A stretch of DNA of 64,000 nt from Agaricus subrufescens (GCA_029945375.1 CM057059.1:2356001-2420000); one strand, 5' to 3'; shown: positions 25,489 through 38,285, counted from the first letter of the stretch. A program made the numbers and translations. The notes: generated by a model not told the origin, from the sequence alone.

Positions 25489-28400
25489 TTAGGAGGGCAG
25501 TTGCTTGCAATGGAAATAATTCCGTATAGTCTGACTGCTCTTCTTTCGGTTTTGAGTGACTATTTGGCATTGATAGAGGATTCTGAACGCCGTCTGGAAT
25601 AAGATCGTCTTGGTCTTCGACCTGTCCAAATGGGCAGCACGACTGTCCTCTATAGAAATGTTCAGAAGTGGTAGGGGAACACAAAGAAGGTACTCAACGA
25701 ATTCGGTTGTGAATTTGGTATAGTTTTTCGTGCAAAGCATGGATGATAGAACCTTCCTTCTCCTTTATGGGGGTCCTTCTTGATGGTGATGCAGTAAGCG
25801 ATGCTACAGGCTTGTTTGCCTCCCCACTTTCCATATATTGCGATATGTCTGTGAGGGCAATCGCTAATATGGACGTCCAAGACGCCATATCCACGTAATT
25901 TGCCGCATCGTGAATTTCAAATTTGCCCGCAGGACGCAGTGAACTCGAAGACGCTACTGTGTACAACACGATCAAGATTTCCGACAAGGGTGGAAAGGCG
26001 GAATATTGTGACTAAACGAACAATAAGGTGAGTTTCAAACGGAGAGTAAAACAACAACATACAGGAAGCAAAGCGGATTTGTTGGTCAGAATAGAATGTG
26101 CAACTGAGCGGGCGACCCGCGCCGTTCGCTCTGAAGCACTTGCGAAGAGATTGAGGGTAAATAGCTTGTTTTGGGGGGAGAAAGGCTGAACCAGGTATAG
26201 GACTTTGTTACAGATGGCACTCTCCTTCAACAAAATGAGGCTGTGTCCCTTCAAATCACAATTTGGAGCTTACCACTTCGATTTCAACATTACAACTTTC
26301 GCCAAGAGACTGACAGATTTGATAGATTGTATGAGAGACATGCAATCTCGTCTCATGAGAAACCGAGGGCTCCAGCCCAATCAACAGGAGTATTGCGATA
26401 ATGTCTGGAATTTCTTCCCTGCTCAGAAGGCATGCCCTAGACTCGCTTTAGAGGCTGGAAAAAATATAATTGAGTTTAGACTCACCTTGCCGTCTTCTCG
26501 ACCAAAAGTATTAGGCGCTCAATTACAGAGGTACGTTCGTCATCGGGGACACTTCGTTGGCCGCTGGGAACCGCCCAACCCATCCTCTCTAAAACAGACG
26601 ACTGCGCTCCAAGAGCACGCAAAAGGATGAAGATACGTTTAAGCAGAAGAATGGGCATCGAAGTAGTGAGATACTGTAACAAGCGCGATAATGACCGGCA
26701 AGCGCTGAGGTTGAAGGTATCGTGACGATGTGAAAGGGCTGGCGGATGCAATTATAAACAAGATTTATTATTATATTTTCAAAATACTCACTGAGGTCGG
26801 TTAGAAAATCAATCACATTTTCGCCCCCGTCGGTGTAATCAGCCACTTCTAGTGCACCACTGTCCATGATCACATGTATAAGTGCATAGTCGCCGTCGGC
26901 AACTGTCTGGGCTAGCATCAAAAGAGACGGGTCCGATCCTCCATATTCTAGATGAGGGAGTGTAGCATCATATGGACTCGTCGAACAGGTCACCGAGCTG
27001 TCCCATAACTTGGCTCCAACGTTCCCAAGTTGCCGAATATGTTCCTCTTCACTCTCAGTGACTTCGTCATCCTTGAGAATTTCCAAAACTTGTTGTCTCT
27101 GTTTATCATCTATGAAAGGGTTTCCATCATCCTCCTTCATTACTTGCATAGTGATTTTCGTATTTTGGAGACTCTCATCATCCTCGGAGTCATCGTTAAG
27201 GTCCAAATCCGCAAGTGCACGAAGTCGGGCCTCTCGATCTTCCGACACCATTCTACCTTTAGTGCCTGTTGTGCGTTTTTCCTTGAGAAGGGCATCCAAA
27301 GGATTTGCAATTGGGGACTTTCGCTTTATCGGAGGCTGGGGCTCAGATGGAGCATCGAGCGTCGTCTTCTGGTTGCCAGATGTCACCCTTGTGGAGGGCT
27401 TTCGTAAGCTATATCTTGTCGGCTTGACAGGACTAAATATTTCATGAGTGATTATATCGGCCGTCAGCAGTGTTTTAGGGAATGAATAATCCGAAGCACC
27501 TCTTGTTGAAGTTCATGCTACGCCGAAAATTCAATGCCGGCAGACCTCCAACACCGCCGCCGCCGTCGTCATCATCACTAGATATAGGACTTGGAATCTC
27601 GAGAGTGGGGAATGAAGATTCCTGTGCTTGAGCAAAAGCGCGAGCTTTGAGTTTGATCTCTTTGATGATTTGTTCTGCTCTAGCCTTTTCGTCCAGAAGC
27701 TTAGGTGGCGAGACCGAAGGGGCAGGAGATCCATCGTTGGAAGGTGGGGTGGTGATCGAGGTAGCGGTATTAGGCCGTGAAAAGGATGTTGAGATACCAG
27801 TGAGACCACTATCCATGTCCCAGTCTACGGCCAAGTTCACAGGTACTGCAGGAACGTATTGTGGCTGCTCTTCGAGCCGCAGAGGACCATTCACATCAGT
27901 CGCCGAAGGCGGTGGACCTTGGTCTTGTCGATGGCTGCTGCTCCATTTCACGGCGCCAATTTTTCCTTCCATAGATACTGGGCCTAATTCTCTCTCCTCT
28001 GATACACTACTGGGAACAAAAGCTGCGGTTTCCGAGTGATGGGAAGGGCATCCCTGTTTCTTAGACAAATCTGCCTCTGCATTGACGGTAGTGGCACGGG
28101 GCGATGGCACAGGGACTGGTAATGTAGATGGCACCGACCGAACATATACGACTGAATCGTCGTCAACGTCCATCTCCCTCTCATAGTCACAGTCGCGCAA
28201 GATGTTCCTTGATCTTTTTGATTGTCTGATTCGTTGTGGAGAGACTATGCTTTGAGAACGGAGACGTTTTGTCGGAGGTGGCATGGGAGAGACGCCAGTT
28301 TGCACAGCTTTAGTTGACGGAGATGTACCAGATCCAACACGCTGGGAGCCGGGTGTTTTAGCCGATTTCGCACTGTCTGCATTTCCCTGCGTAGCTTTTG

Positions 28401-28572
28401 CCTGAGAGCGAAGACGGGGAATCGCGTCCTGCTTGACGGATGTTTTTGGGGTCGCGCCGCCTGGAGATCCGATACTGGAAATTGTTGAAGTTTGAGACAG
28501 AGACTTTTTGGCGAAGAAATCAGTTATCTGCTTCGTCTTCGCGTCTAAAGGGGATTTCTGGGCTTTAGGCAT
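25489..28572 (-). CDS. Probable CANIN-domain (Smc5/6-associated, Nse6/SLF2-like) protein
   Basis: At least seven exons join cleanly. Exon 1 (28572 to about 27504) is followed by an intron of about 66 nt (GTGCTT...TTTAG) to SPVKPTRYSLRKPSTR. Later introns join DFLTDL to TLSHRHDTFNLSACRS, VEKTA to REEIPDIIAILLLIG, EIEV to ESAICNKVLYLV, SALLP to SQYSAFPPLSEIL, and IHNRI to QDSRAAHLDRSKTKTI, ending at 25489. The first 400 residues are disordered and basic or Ser/Pro-rich, and start with a PCNA-interacting-like motif (KQITDFFAKK, I16/F19/F20). Then NPLDALLKEKR opens a long all-helical region. That order matches, in my recollection, the CANIN domain of SLF2/Nse6, which loads Smc5/6 at damaged DNA. 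The family name is a tentative call; the gene model is firmer. It converges with ERCC1. Confidence 0.6.
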
Positions 28573-28687
28573 GCCTGCGAAGAGATAAGCCGAATAGCTC
28601 GACGCGTCTGAGACACAGAATATATGGGATCATGTGATTCTCGGCCAGAAAGAACAGTATGTAAATCAATTGAAATGTACTAATAAA

Positions 28688-31600
28688 TCAAACATCCCGA
28701 AGGAGATTAACTATCTCCTGCGCTGGTGAGATGACGGCCACAACTTCAGCACCAAAATCGAGAATGTCTCCTCCTTTTGTCGCTACTAGGTCTATCATCG
28801 CTGGATCACGTACTACACCAAGCAGTCTCTCGATGTTGGTGCTGCCCATGCTGAGCGCATCTTCCTTCGAAACACTACCCCCAGATTCGATAGCAGCCTG
28901 GGATAAATTAGGCCAAAGTGGAACGTCAAATATGTGACAGAACATACCCAAGCAAGCTCGAAGGGTAAATTACGCGTAGACCAAGCACCTTCTGAACCAA
29001 CCCCGACCACAACCCCGTGTTTGAGCAAGTTCGAAAGGGCTGTTTCTCTCGTAATTGGCGGGCCAGGTATACTATTAGTAGAGACAAAGTAAGCCTCAGC
29101 GGAGTATTACATGATCGCGTGCCACTCACATCTTCCTCCTTTCCCAGCTCATCGGCAAAGGCCTCAGTGGCGTCAGGATAACGCCAACTCCCGCTTCGGC
29201 TAGTTCTCTTGCAAGATAATGTGCCTCTGTAGCGCCCGTGATGGTTAGTCGCAAGTTTCTGCCTTCCTCCATTTCGTACTCCGATTTGAGTATAAGAAGT
29301 GTGGCGATAATATCAGCACTATGTGCTTCGACAACAAGAGGAATTGAACCCTATGTAACAAGGACAAGTGTGTAATTCAAGTCCCTCACAGAAAAGTACC
29401 ACTGACCTGTTTGACCTTGTGGAAAAAAGTACCCAGTGTACCAGTGCTGGGCCCAAGGAGGAGGCGCCGCAGAGTCGCAAATTGAGTGCTTACACTAGGG
29501 CTTGAGAAGTGCCCAATCGAAATATGAAGACCCGTAACTTCCTGAATCACGGCATTTTGTTCCATTTTATTCAATGCTCCTAAAGAGAAGAAAACACCCA
29601 ACCCTCCAATGAATGCTTCGTGGACTGGAGCGGTCACAGCAGAAGTAACCTGAGTGAAATGTTAGCTTTTATCACCTAGGGAAAGAAAACCAAAGTCGTC
29701 GCACCCCAGATCGATACGCAAGACTGGCCAAAAAGTAAGCACATTATTTTATTGCAGATAAACTTTTTCTTACAGAGCATGTCTTGTTCCAAACTGCAGT
29801 CCGTCGGCAGCACTCGAGAGGAGGGAATCTCCACCTAGGATTTTTGGCACTTGGTGTAAAAGAGGGTCAAGGACCTGACCATCAGTTGTGGACGGCTCTA
29901 GTGCAATCTCTCCTAAGCCCAGATCTGACCCATAAGAGACAAACCCCGGAGACACAGAGCCGCCGTCGAGGCTGACTACTGTGACATCTTTGTCCGTTAA
30001 GAGAGAATCGACCAAACATGCGTGATGTCCACCCGAGCATACGATGCTGCCATTTTGAACAACGACGACTCCAAATTCGGCATCATTTTGAGCAATTGCC
30101 TGTTGCCGGATACCTCGTGTGTCGGGCACGTACAAACTCTTGACATTGGTGAAAACAGTGGTGCCAAGGATCCGTTTCTTTGGTTCTAATGGTGGAAGTC
30201 CTTCATGTCTGACGGCTTCTGCAGCTTCCTGGTTAAACTTGGGTACCTTCGGCAACTTCTGGAAGTTGGCGGGTTTCGTGACTTTGATCGAACCTTGCAA
30301 TTGAGGAGCGCCGTCAACGTATACTTGGGTTGGAGTGGCACCTAATGCCAGGGGATGGCTATCCCAAATGACAATATCTGAAATGCATTAGCTGAAAACT
30401 TATAGGTAGTTGGGATCTATTCACCGGCATCCCAGCCTGTAAAATGTCTATGAGAAGGAAAATACAACTATGGAAACTATTCGTACCTTCTCGGACATAA
30501 CCTAGCCTGTGGCCCATGCCAAGCACCTTAGCAGCATTATTAGTGACAGAAGCTAGTGCCAAATTATACGGTAGTCCGTAGTAATATGCTTGTTGTGCTT
30601 CGTAAATAAGATGCCGCGAGTCCAGAGCTGCCGGGTGATCACTCTAACGTATTCGCGTGGTTATGAAATGATAGCAGTCTAGATGAAGATTCGCTCGCCT
30701 TCATCAGGACAGTAATTCCATGTTGAGCCAGAACTTTCGGTGCAAATTCCGAGGATCGGTAGGCCTCCCGCTTGTAGCGCGCAAATGTTGCAAAAAGTGC
30801 GACAGCCGGTGCTCCTCCTGCCCTTTACTCAGTCTTTGCACTTTCTCGAACATGGAACGCGTACCGTGTGCTCTTTTGAGGACATCAGGAACAAGATAAG
30901 CCTCACTAGCGTGATGAAAGGCAGCGACAGGGAATTTGAATTCATTGGAAAGCTACAGGAAGAGATAAGTGATGCGATGACCGGGAATGCAAAGGAATTC
31001 ACGCACGCGAACGAAATCGTCCAAGTCTACAGCTTCATAACAGTGTGTGTGCACCTGTGAATGGATTGACATGCGGGGCCACAAAATGAACGATTATTAC
31101 TCACCTTGACACGACCCCTGAGAACATCAACCAGTGCCTCCCACTGTAGTTCTTCCGGAAATTGCCCAAGCTGCCAATTACCATTAAGAACTTCGCTGCA
31201 GAATTTATCCTGTTCTTCTTTGATTTTCTGAGCTTTTGCGTACCTAGTAGGCACGCGTCGTCAAGAAGAGAAAAGCATTTGCAGTTTCAAACGTTTACTA
31301 ACGCTTCACGGAAAGCCCAGATCGTATCCATGCGTGTCCCTTTGAAGGCTTTGCCTTCGATTATTATCTCAGTAGGTATACATTCGGCGCCTAAAAGAAT
31401 TTACATACTTGGATTTTCGCCTAATTACAGTTGAGCAGACAATCAATCGAGCTCGAGCTCAAGATGCTATAAAGAACACATACCACATGCATGTCTTCTC
31501 GATTGAGCATATGGTGGCTTGATACATACTTGGTAACGACTTACTTCATATGGCGCCAACGGAACGGTAGATTGGGATCGGGATATGTATTGTTGATATG

Positions 31601-32388
31601 ATATGGGGGTTCTACCAACATAGAAGACGATGATTTTTCAAGGGTTTCCCTTAGCTTGATCACGAAACCCTGACCACCTGTGTCGCCGAAGGTTAGGGAA
31701 ATTTCTACCAAATAAAGCTAGTTAGCCCACCAATGGCGCCAGCAGAACCAGGCAAAACAAGTGCAGTAGTTACCCCGCCGGCGAGTGTCAAGAGGTAGGT
31801 CTCGTCATGGGTATTGAGGCCATCCAAACTCCTGAGCCACGGTTGGACTATGTCATTAAAAGAAACCCCGTCACTAGATCCTTCAAGAGATGGAAGAGAG
31901 AAATCCCCAATATGTGAATGAGCATCGACCAGGCCAGGTGTAATCCATGCACCGTTGGCGTCCACCACTTGCAAGTCACTTCCATAATTTGCCAAGTCTA
32001 GCCAGTCCAAGTTGCCGACTCTCTTGATTATCCCTTTCTCCATGAGAATGTCTCCATCAACCACATGAGTACCGTTGTTTCTACCCGTCCATATTCTGCC
32101 GTGTTTGATGAGAACAGGCCGCGTACCAGCCTCATACCGGTCTGAGCGGGAACGTATCCAGAAATCTGGTGGTGGCCGTGGTTCCTGTTGCAGCGAGATA
32201 CATTTAGCTACAGCAGCCTGAATGTGTGGGGGAGCCTGAGAGGCGCCTCTGTTGAATAACGTTGGCCGCCAGCCTGAGAGTTGTAGTAAAATGGGAAGCG
32301 TAGAGATCAAAAGTACCGAACACAGAAAACGGCAGGAGAACATGGGTGCAAGAGACAGAGAGCGAGACGCATTAGAATGCGCGTTCAT
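28688..32388 (-). CDS. Composite amidohydrolase, copy 3 (diverged)
   Basis: Same family and motif order as copies 1 and 2, but clearly older. The start MNAHSNASRS at 32388 (the upstream frame offers only GTG) is followed by an anchor (FLCSVLLISTLPILLQLSG). Then come VLIKHGRIWTG, the metal motif VDAHSHIGDF, GLNTHDETYLLT, GVTTALVLPGSAGAIG, DIVIWDSHPLALGATP and VYVDGAPQL-like text. The second half has TITGATEAHYLA-type and VGVGSEGAWSTRNLPFELAW motifs, and it ends NLLRDV. The intron GTACGCGTTCC...GGCAG near 30824-30872 takes the same position as in the other copies, which supports common descent. It is divergent from ssl1 with about 120 bp between start codons. Substrate unknown. Confidence 0.8.
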
Positions 32389-32508
32389 AAAGGCAACGCC
32401 GCTGCAGCGTTCCACAGAACACTGTACCTGCAGAAGGCCGCTGCATCGCTGTTGACGCGTGTTGATATATACAAGTCTGCCTCATTAGCCACTTACATCT
32501 CTCAAATA
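32389..32508. promoter_or_regulatory. Compact divergent promoter between amidohydrolase copy 3 and ssl1
   Basis: Only 120 bp separate the two start codons. The interval contains one ACGCGT hexamer (32455-32460), the MluI cell-cycle box bound by MBF/SBF-type factors in fungi. One match to a six-base site is weak evidence. Confidence 0.35.
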
Positions 32509-34167
32509 ATGCCACCAAGGAGAGGACTAGTTATTGGCGCGGCCGACTCGGACTCGGATATCTCTCTGCCAGATGATGACTATGACGCCAGCCGGGATAA
32601 AGGCAAAGGCAAGGGTAAAGGTAGGGCAGAAAAGAAGAAAGTTGACAAAGGGAAAGGAAAAGCCAAAGACTCTGTAAGGTTCTGGACATTTTGCCTCTGG
32701 CGTCGGTCTAAATTGGTTTAGCAAGCGTATACTTGGGAAGCATCGTATACGCGTTCATGGGAGACTGTTCAAGAGGACGAAGCCGGTAGTCTCCAGACGT
32801 CCGTACAAGAGCTCATGGCAAGGGGGCGTCGGAAAAGGTCAATATAATTTCTCAATTAGTCTCTGCTATCACAAACTCTCCTCTAGACTACTTGCGCCCG
32901 CGGCGGCCATTCGCCGAACCATTATTCGCCATGTTATTCTATTACTGGATCTTTCCTCTGCAATGTTGGACCGTGATATGCGCCCCACAAGATTCGACCT
33001 AATGCTTCAGTATGCTCGTGAATTTATCTTGGAATGGTTCGACCAGAACCCGCTTGGGCAAATCGGCGTTGTTGGAATGCGAGCAGGTCTTGGCGAACGC
33101 ATTGGCGATCTTTCAGGTGAGTCACCTTTTCTAGGACTGCTGTTGACACCACCAGCGAATTCTCGTTCAGGTAATCCACAAGAGGTCCTATCTTACATCA
33201 AGGAACGACATAAACTCGAACCTACTGGAGAACCCAGCCTACAAAACGCCATAGAAATGGCGAAAGCAAGCATGAGGTAAATTTCCGACAAATTTGCCTA
33301 TCTACGCTTATTGAACATGTGCAGTCATCTTCCGACTCATTCGTCGCGTGAAATTATCATCCTATTTGGTTCCCTTACTACATGCGATCCTGGTAATATT
33401 CACGAAACGCTTGAGACATGCGTCAAGAACAAAATTCGGATTTCTGTAGTTGCGCTTGCCGCAGAGATGAAGATATGTCGTGAACTGTGTGATAAGACAG
33501 GCGGTGCGGGTTTCACTTCTCGAATTGGGGACCAACTAAGTGGCATATCGTAAGGGTAGGCCAATTCGGTGTGGCGATGAATGAAGGACACTTTAAAGAC
33601 CTCCTTTTTGAGCTGGTTCCACCACCCGCCCAGAGAACGTTGGCTCGCGCAGTGGGCGCACCGTCGGCCGGACTCTCTGCAGATCTCATGATGATGGGCT
33701 TCCCGACTCGATTACCTGAAGCGTCTGCGCCGACGCTGTGTGTGTGTCACGCGGAATTAAAAAGCCAAGGTTTTCTATGTCCCCGCTGTCTTGCCAAAGT
33801 CTGTGATGTGCCGACGGACTGCCATGTGTGTGGACTCATGATAGTAAGCTCGCCTCATTTGGCAAGAAGCTACCATCATCTCTTCCCTGTTAAGCCGTAT
33901 GATGCTGTGTATGTCTCCATTATAGTTTCTGGAAGGTATCTCTAACAAGCTTGGCTTTGCAGATCAGACTCAGAAGATATACCTCAGTCCTCTACTGCAT
34001 GCTATGGTTGTGCAAAAATATTCCCGACTACACCCTCAGTAATGGCTGGTGAGGGTATGAGCGCCGTTGGCCGATACAAATGTCCAGAGTGTCGACATGA
34101 CTTTTGCTCAGACTGCGATGTCTTTGTACATGAGGTGATACACTGTTGTCCAGGATGCGGAAAGTAG
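32509..34167 (+). CDS. SSL1: TFIIH core subunit Ssl1/p44
   Basis: The start ATGCCACCAAGG at 32509 opens a lysine/glycine-rich N-terminus. After introns comes YTWEASYTRSWETVQED, the conserved entry to the family, then the von Willebrand A domain (HVILLLDLSSAMLDRDMRPT, GQIGVVGMRAGLGERIGDLSG, EIIILFGSLTTCDPGNI). Next is the p44 zinc region (CVCHAELKSQGFLCPRCLAKVC). The C-terminus is a RING-like finger with paired cysteines (CYGCAKIF, YKCPECRHDFCSDCD, CCPGCGK). Known role: stimulates the XPD helicase in the TFIIH core during nucleotide excision repair and transcription. Every zinc ligand seems present. With ERCC1 it is the second excision-repair gene in this 10-kb stretch. Confidence 0.93.
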
Positions 34168-34418
34168 GAGGCACATCCTTAGCGTGACAATGGCTCTTCT
34201 TGTGCGTGATGGCACTTGTGAGCGAGAGTTGGGTCGGTAGCGAGTGCGACTTTGCGAAGAGCAAGGGGAGCAGAGGAGTAATAGGAGAACGAGCCGTGAC
34301 GTCACAAATGAATAGCTGCGCCTGTTACAATTTGTCTATACAGTAGTATCACCTCTACTACTACTTTCTACTACTACTTACTCTCCTCTGCCCTCACTCT
34401 ATCTAATTTACTCGTTTA
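34168..34418. other. Intergenic region between ssl1 and the NIPA gene
   Basis: About 250 bp hold the ssl1 3' end and the promoter of the next gene. A CTACTACTACT-type pyrimidine-rich tract (about 34350-34400) lies just before the NIPA start, common for fungal transcription start regions. The minus frames here are short and unsupported. Confidence 0.4.
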
Positions 34419-36320
34419 ATGATGGACGACCCATCCTCATCCCCATCTCCCATTCCTGTCTCAGATGAGATTCCCGTTAATAAAAACACCGCCAGCCCTG
34501 TCGTTGCATTTATCATCGGCCTTTCCATCATCCTATTAGCTTCTATCCTCAACGCTGCCGGTCTGAACTTGACAAAACTAGACCATGTAGGTTCTTGCTT
34601 TTTTCTTAGCGCTAGTCCTCACAATATATAGGTTAGAACAAGTGCTATACCCAAGGCTGCTCGTCGGAGAGATTGGCTACGGCCTCTTTGGCTCCTCGGA
34701 ATGCTATTATACATGTTTGCATCTATCCTACTGCTTCTCCTACGCGTCTTATTCACTAACATGTTGTAGACTGTCACAGCTAATCGGGAGCACGCTTGCG
34801 TTGGAGTACATGCGTGCAGGTGAGTACCATTGACTCTCCCTATGCCATCCTTATTGATTCACAAATTTGCTAGAGTACGTTGCGCCTCTAGGCTCCAGCT
34901 CCTTAATCTTCAACTTCCTTTTCGCTCGTTTCCTTGTTGGAACACCAGTTACAAGTAACGACATTTACGTGTGTTATTTCAATGTCCTTTGATATTCTCC
35001 TTACATATTTCAATCTCATTCAGGGAACCGTTGTTGTCATCCTAGGTGTTATTGGAATTGTTGCTTTTGGGTCCATCAACAGTGGATTGGCTGCGGAGAC
35101 CGATGTCGTCCGTCTCTCATACCTATGGCGCAGAGGTGGTTGGCTTGGTTACTTTTTCTTGATGTCTTTCGCTTTGACCCTTGTCTACATCTTTACGAGC
35201 TCCCTTGATGCGGTCCTCGCGGCTCGACTCGACATTCATGCAGTGCCATTCTCTGGGACGAATGTTCCTCGTCGGAAAAATCCGCAGGATGGTTCTTTCC
35301 TACGCAAATTGGGTAGGGGGGGCCAAGTCCTATTATGGGTCCGCGATACCTGGGATAGTCTACTCTCCAGAGTCACGGCATGGCTTGAAATATGGAGTTC
35401 CCCGAAGGATGACAAGCGGCTTGCCTGGACCTTGGGCATTGGCTGGGCATGTTGTGGTGGTGGGCTTGCAGGAGGATGTTTAGTATTTGCGAAAGCGATG
35501 TGCGCCCCTTTCCCTTGTCATTTTTATGTGTTTTTTAATGCCCCTTTTGTCTGCAACAGCGTAAAGTTGCTCTCTGGCTCCCTCTCGCATCAGAACCCCG
35601 GCAATCAATTTGGGCACGCCGCCCCTATTTTTACCATAATATTGCTCTCTATCACAGCTGTCTTGCAGATCACATGTCTCAACCGAGGGCTCAAGGTATA
35701 CGACTCTACTCTGGTTGTACCCGTGTTCTATGGTGTGTATACGGCTACAGGGTAAGTTTCTGTAACATTTCAGAAATTCACTCATGCTCAGCCTTTCCGC
35801 TCCTTCCCCAGATTCTTAAATTCTTTGGTGAAGATCATGCATTTTTATTGCACTATTTTATTCATAAAACCCCGGACAGATTTTCAACGACGAAGTCGGC
35901 GCATACAAATCATGGACACTGTTCCTCATTTTCATCTCCATTCTTGTCCTCATTTCCGGGGTCGTGTTGTTGACCCACAAGAAGCCTGAACCCAAAGCTA
36001 ACAAGACGCAATCGTCCACAAACCCGCCCAGGCGCCAAGCTCATATCAACAGTAGTAAGGTCAAACTTACAGCCATGGACGGTGATGATGAAAATGAACC
36101 TGGAGAAGACCAAGCCCTTTGGGCTGTGGGTGAAATTAGTAATGTTGAAGGAGAAGATGAGGATGTAGATCACCACCAAAATCCGGTGCCCCACGAGGAA
36201 GAATTGCAACATAAAGCAAGAGCAGCAAAGAGACAAGCAGATAAAGCAAATAGCAGTCAAAGGAGTAGCGAAGAAGATGGCCTTATCTCATCTGGGCGGC
36301 GCTCGAGGGACTCGACATAG
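34419..36320 (+). CDS. NIPA-type magnesium transporter (DUF803)
   Basis: About nine exons. After an N-terminal Ser/Pro stretch the first membrane helix (VVAFIIGLSIILLASILNAAG) is followed by the family block around KAARRRDWLRPLWLLGMLLY. Then come YVAPLGSSSLIFNFLFARFL, GTVVVILGVIGIVAFG, LIFNDEVGAYKSW and a final helix (LFLIFISILVLISGVVLL). The order and the nine or so hydrophobic segments are those of NIPA proteins, which move Mg2+ across the plasma membrane or endosomes. A long loop (about 100 residues, 35.15-35.45 kb) and an acidic C-terminal tail (36.0-36.3 kb) are disordered. Two ATGs stand side by side at 34419 and 34422. The gene runs in the same direction as ssl1 and the TCP11 gene. Cation specificity is family knowledge. 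Confidence 0.86.
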
Positions 36321-36562
36321 TGGGGTTATTAGACGCACTGGCGTATTCAACGAATCAGTGTTTTCATCTAGATGACATTTACAATTGGTTATCCATCAGA
36401 CTTCAATGCAGTAGTATTTATTTCGTTGCATACTTATATATTGTCTGGTATAGTCAAACGTCGTGGGATCAAGCCGCGTGCGGTGACGTTGGATGACGTA
36501 TCGACGGCCCTGAAATATACTGATTGGGCGCCAAGCGCTTTGTCCCTTGCCGTCCTCTCTCT

Positions 36563-38285
36563 ATGGCGCAAGGTCGATATCAACACCCTGCTCTTGCTCA
36601 CAACCGTCTCACTACCACTCTTCCACCGGACTTGGTTTCTGCAGTCAACCATGCTTATTTCCTGCACCTTCTTGCAACCAACCCTAAACACGTTGTGCCC
36701 TCCGGAAAATCTCTGATCTCCATAGTCACACAAGAAAAACTGGGTGACGGCTGGCGGGACAATCGAAATCCAAAGGAAAAACTGCAACAGCGAGTAGCAC
36801 AGACTATGCATGCCGCTTTTTGGGATTCGGTAAGTTTTACATATTGCTTACCGCAGGGTATGATAGTCAACACTCCTCGACCAGACCATGGATAAGCTTT
36901 CATCCAATGTACCCTCAGAGCAAAATATACATTTAAAGCGACTGCTCCGCGATGTTCTGGAGGCCATCTCGTCACTGCTTCCTCGCGAACATCCACTCAT
37001 ACACATTCTCTCTCTCCCTCCTCCCCCCTCAACAGCTCCTTTATTCAGTTTTATTGGCATATTGAAGGATATCCTGGCGACATTACGCCGGCGTTGTGCT
37101 CCACTTCGGGACAGCGAGATTGAAGCTGAAATGCAACATTTAAATAGACCTCCCGTAAATCTATGGCCCGCAGATAAAACACCTGCTGACAGGCAGCAGA
37201 CACCGGGGACGATCAAGATAACCCCAGCTGCGAAATTTATTGTCCAATCACTCAAAGCTATCTTGACCATCATCGACCATATGAAGTCCGACCTCCATAA
37301 TTTCCTGCTCGGTTCTATGACTGAAGAGCAGTTAGAAGCACTGGTCATACGGGAAGCCAAGCAGCGGGAAAGAGATCTTGTGATCAAATTATGGTCCCCT
37401 CAGAGTCAGAATTCTCGTCAACAAGGAGAGGAAATCATTCGAGAACACTGGCGCCAGTGGTGTAGACATACAGAAGAGACGACCTTGCCGCAAGAGGACA
37501 GGTGGAAAGCCAGGCTAGTGAAAGCCATTGCATTGCCAGTACCATTGAAATGCGCCCCGCCTATGGAGGATGACTCTCAGAACCGGACCGAAAACGAGCT
37601 TCCCCCCCAATTCTTCCTCTCTTGCCCTGCCCTGTACCGGTTACAGGATTATTTGCAAGCAATCGTCATTGCGGCAACGTTACGTTCGCTTACCCGATTA
37701 CCTCCTTCGCCCTCCGACTCCCGCCCTACCGTGGAAAGCCCTATTGAGACTTTTATGCAGCGGGTGTGGAGTTTATTGGAGACTGAACTAGAGGACCCAA
37801 TGAACCCTCACAAGACTGATGACAAAATGCTCAAGCTAATCAATCTCGCCGATGAAGTTGTCCGGGCACGTCGGCTTGCGGTGGGAACTTTGGATCCGAG
37901 TGTCGAACAACGTCTGCGCGAGGCAGTCAAGTGGACTCTGCAACCAAATGATCCCGTATTTCTCTTGCTGCAGACGAGATTAATGGAAGTTTTTCTCGAT
38001 GGGCTCATCGACAAGGAAGGCGGCCAACAAATACCAGATAAACTCAGAACTGGAAGGAGTCATCCTGACGAACAGTTTAGCAAACGTCCTAAATTAGTTT
38101 TTGATGACGGCGAACTGGATGAACTTGCTTGCGTCCGCGGACGATCACTGCCGAAGATCGTGGGTCCAGCGCATTCTATTAAAGGTTTCGAAGGTCCCGT
38201 GCTTGGCAAGGCCATTGGCGAAGCTTTCAACCGATTGAACAAAATTGTTGGATGGATCGAATGTGTTTGGGGTGATCTCGTCTAA
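36563..38285 (+). CDS. TCP11/Sok1 family protein
   Basis: Start MAQGRYQHPALAHN at 36563. One intron (GTAAGT...CAG, about 36831-36890) joins MHAAFWDS to TMDKLSSNVPSEQ. The protein is then open for 460 codons and is nearly all helical, with the T-complex 11 signatures KEKLQQRVAQTMHAAFWD, LRDVLEAISSLLP and EALVIREAKQRERD. In budding yeast the relative Sok1 suppresses loss of protein kinase A; molecular function is unclear. A basic segment KRPKLVFDDGELDE lies near the end. An upstream frame at 36372-36560 was rejected because its codons do not connect to the family domain. Confidence 0.82.

Noticed and set aside
26205..26630. 141-codon plus ORF antisense to the CANIN-like gene
   Set aside because: It is the shadow of helical exons on the minus strand, which join in phase with good splice sites.
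36372..36716. 114-codon plus ORF before the TCP11 start
   Set aside because: It overlaps the TCP11 first exon in another frame. The TCP11 frame has the family sequence and its own ATG at 36563.
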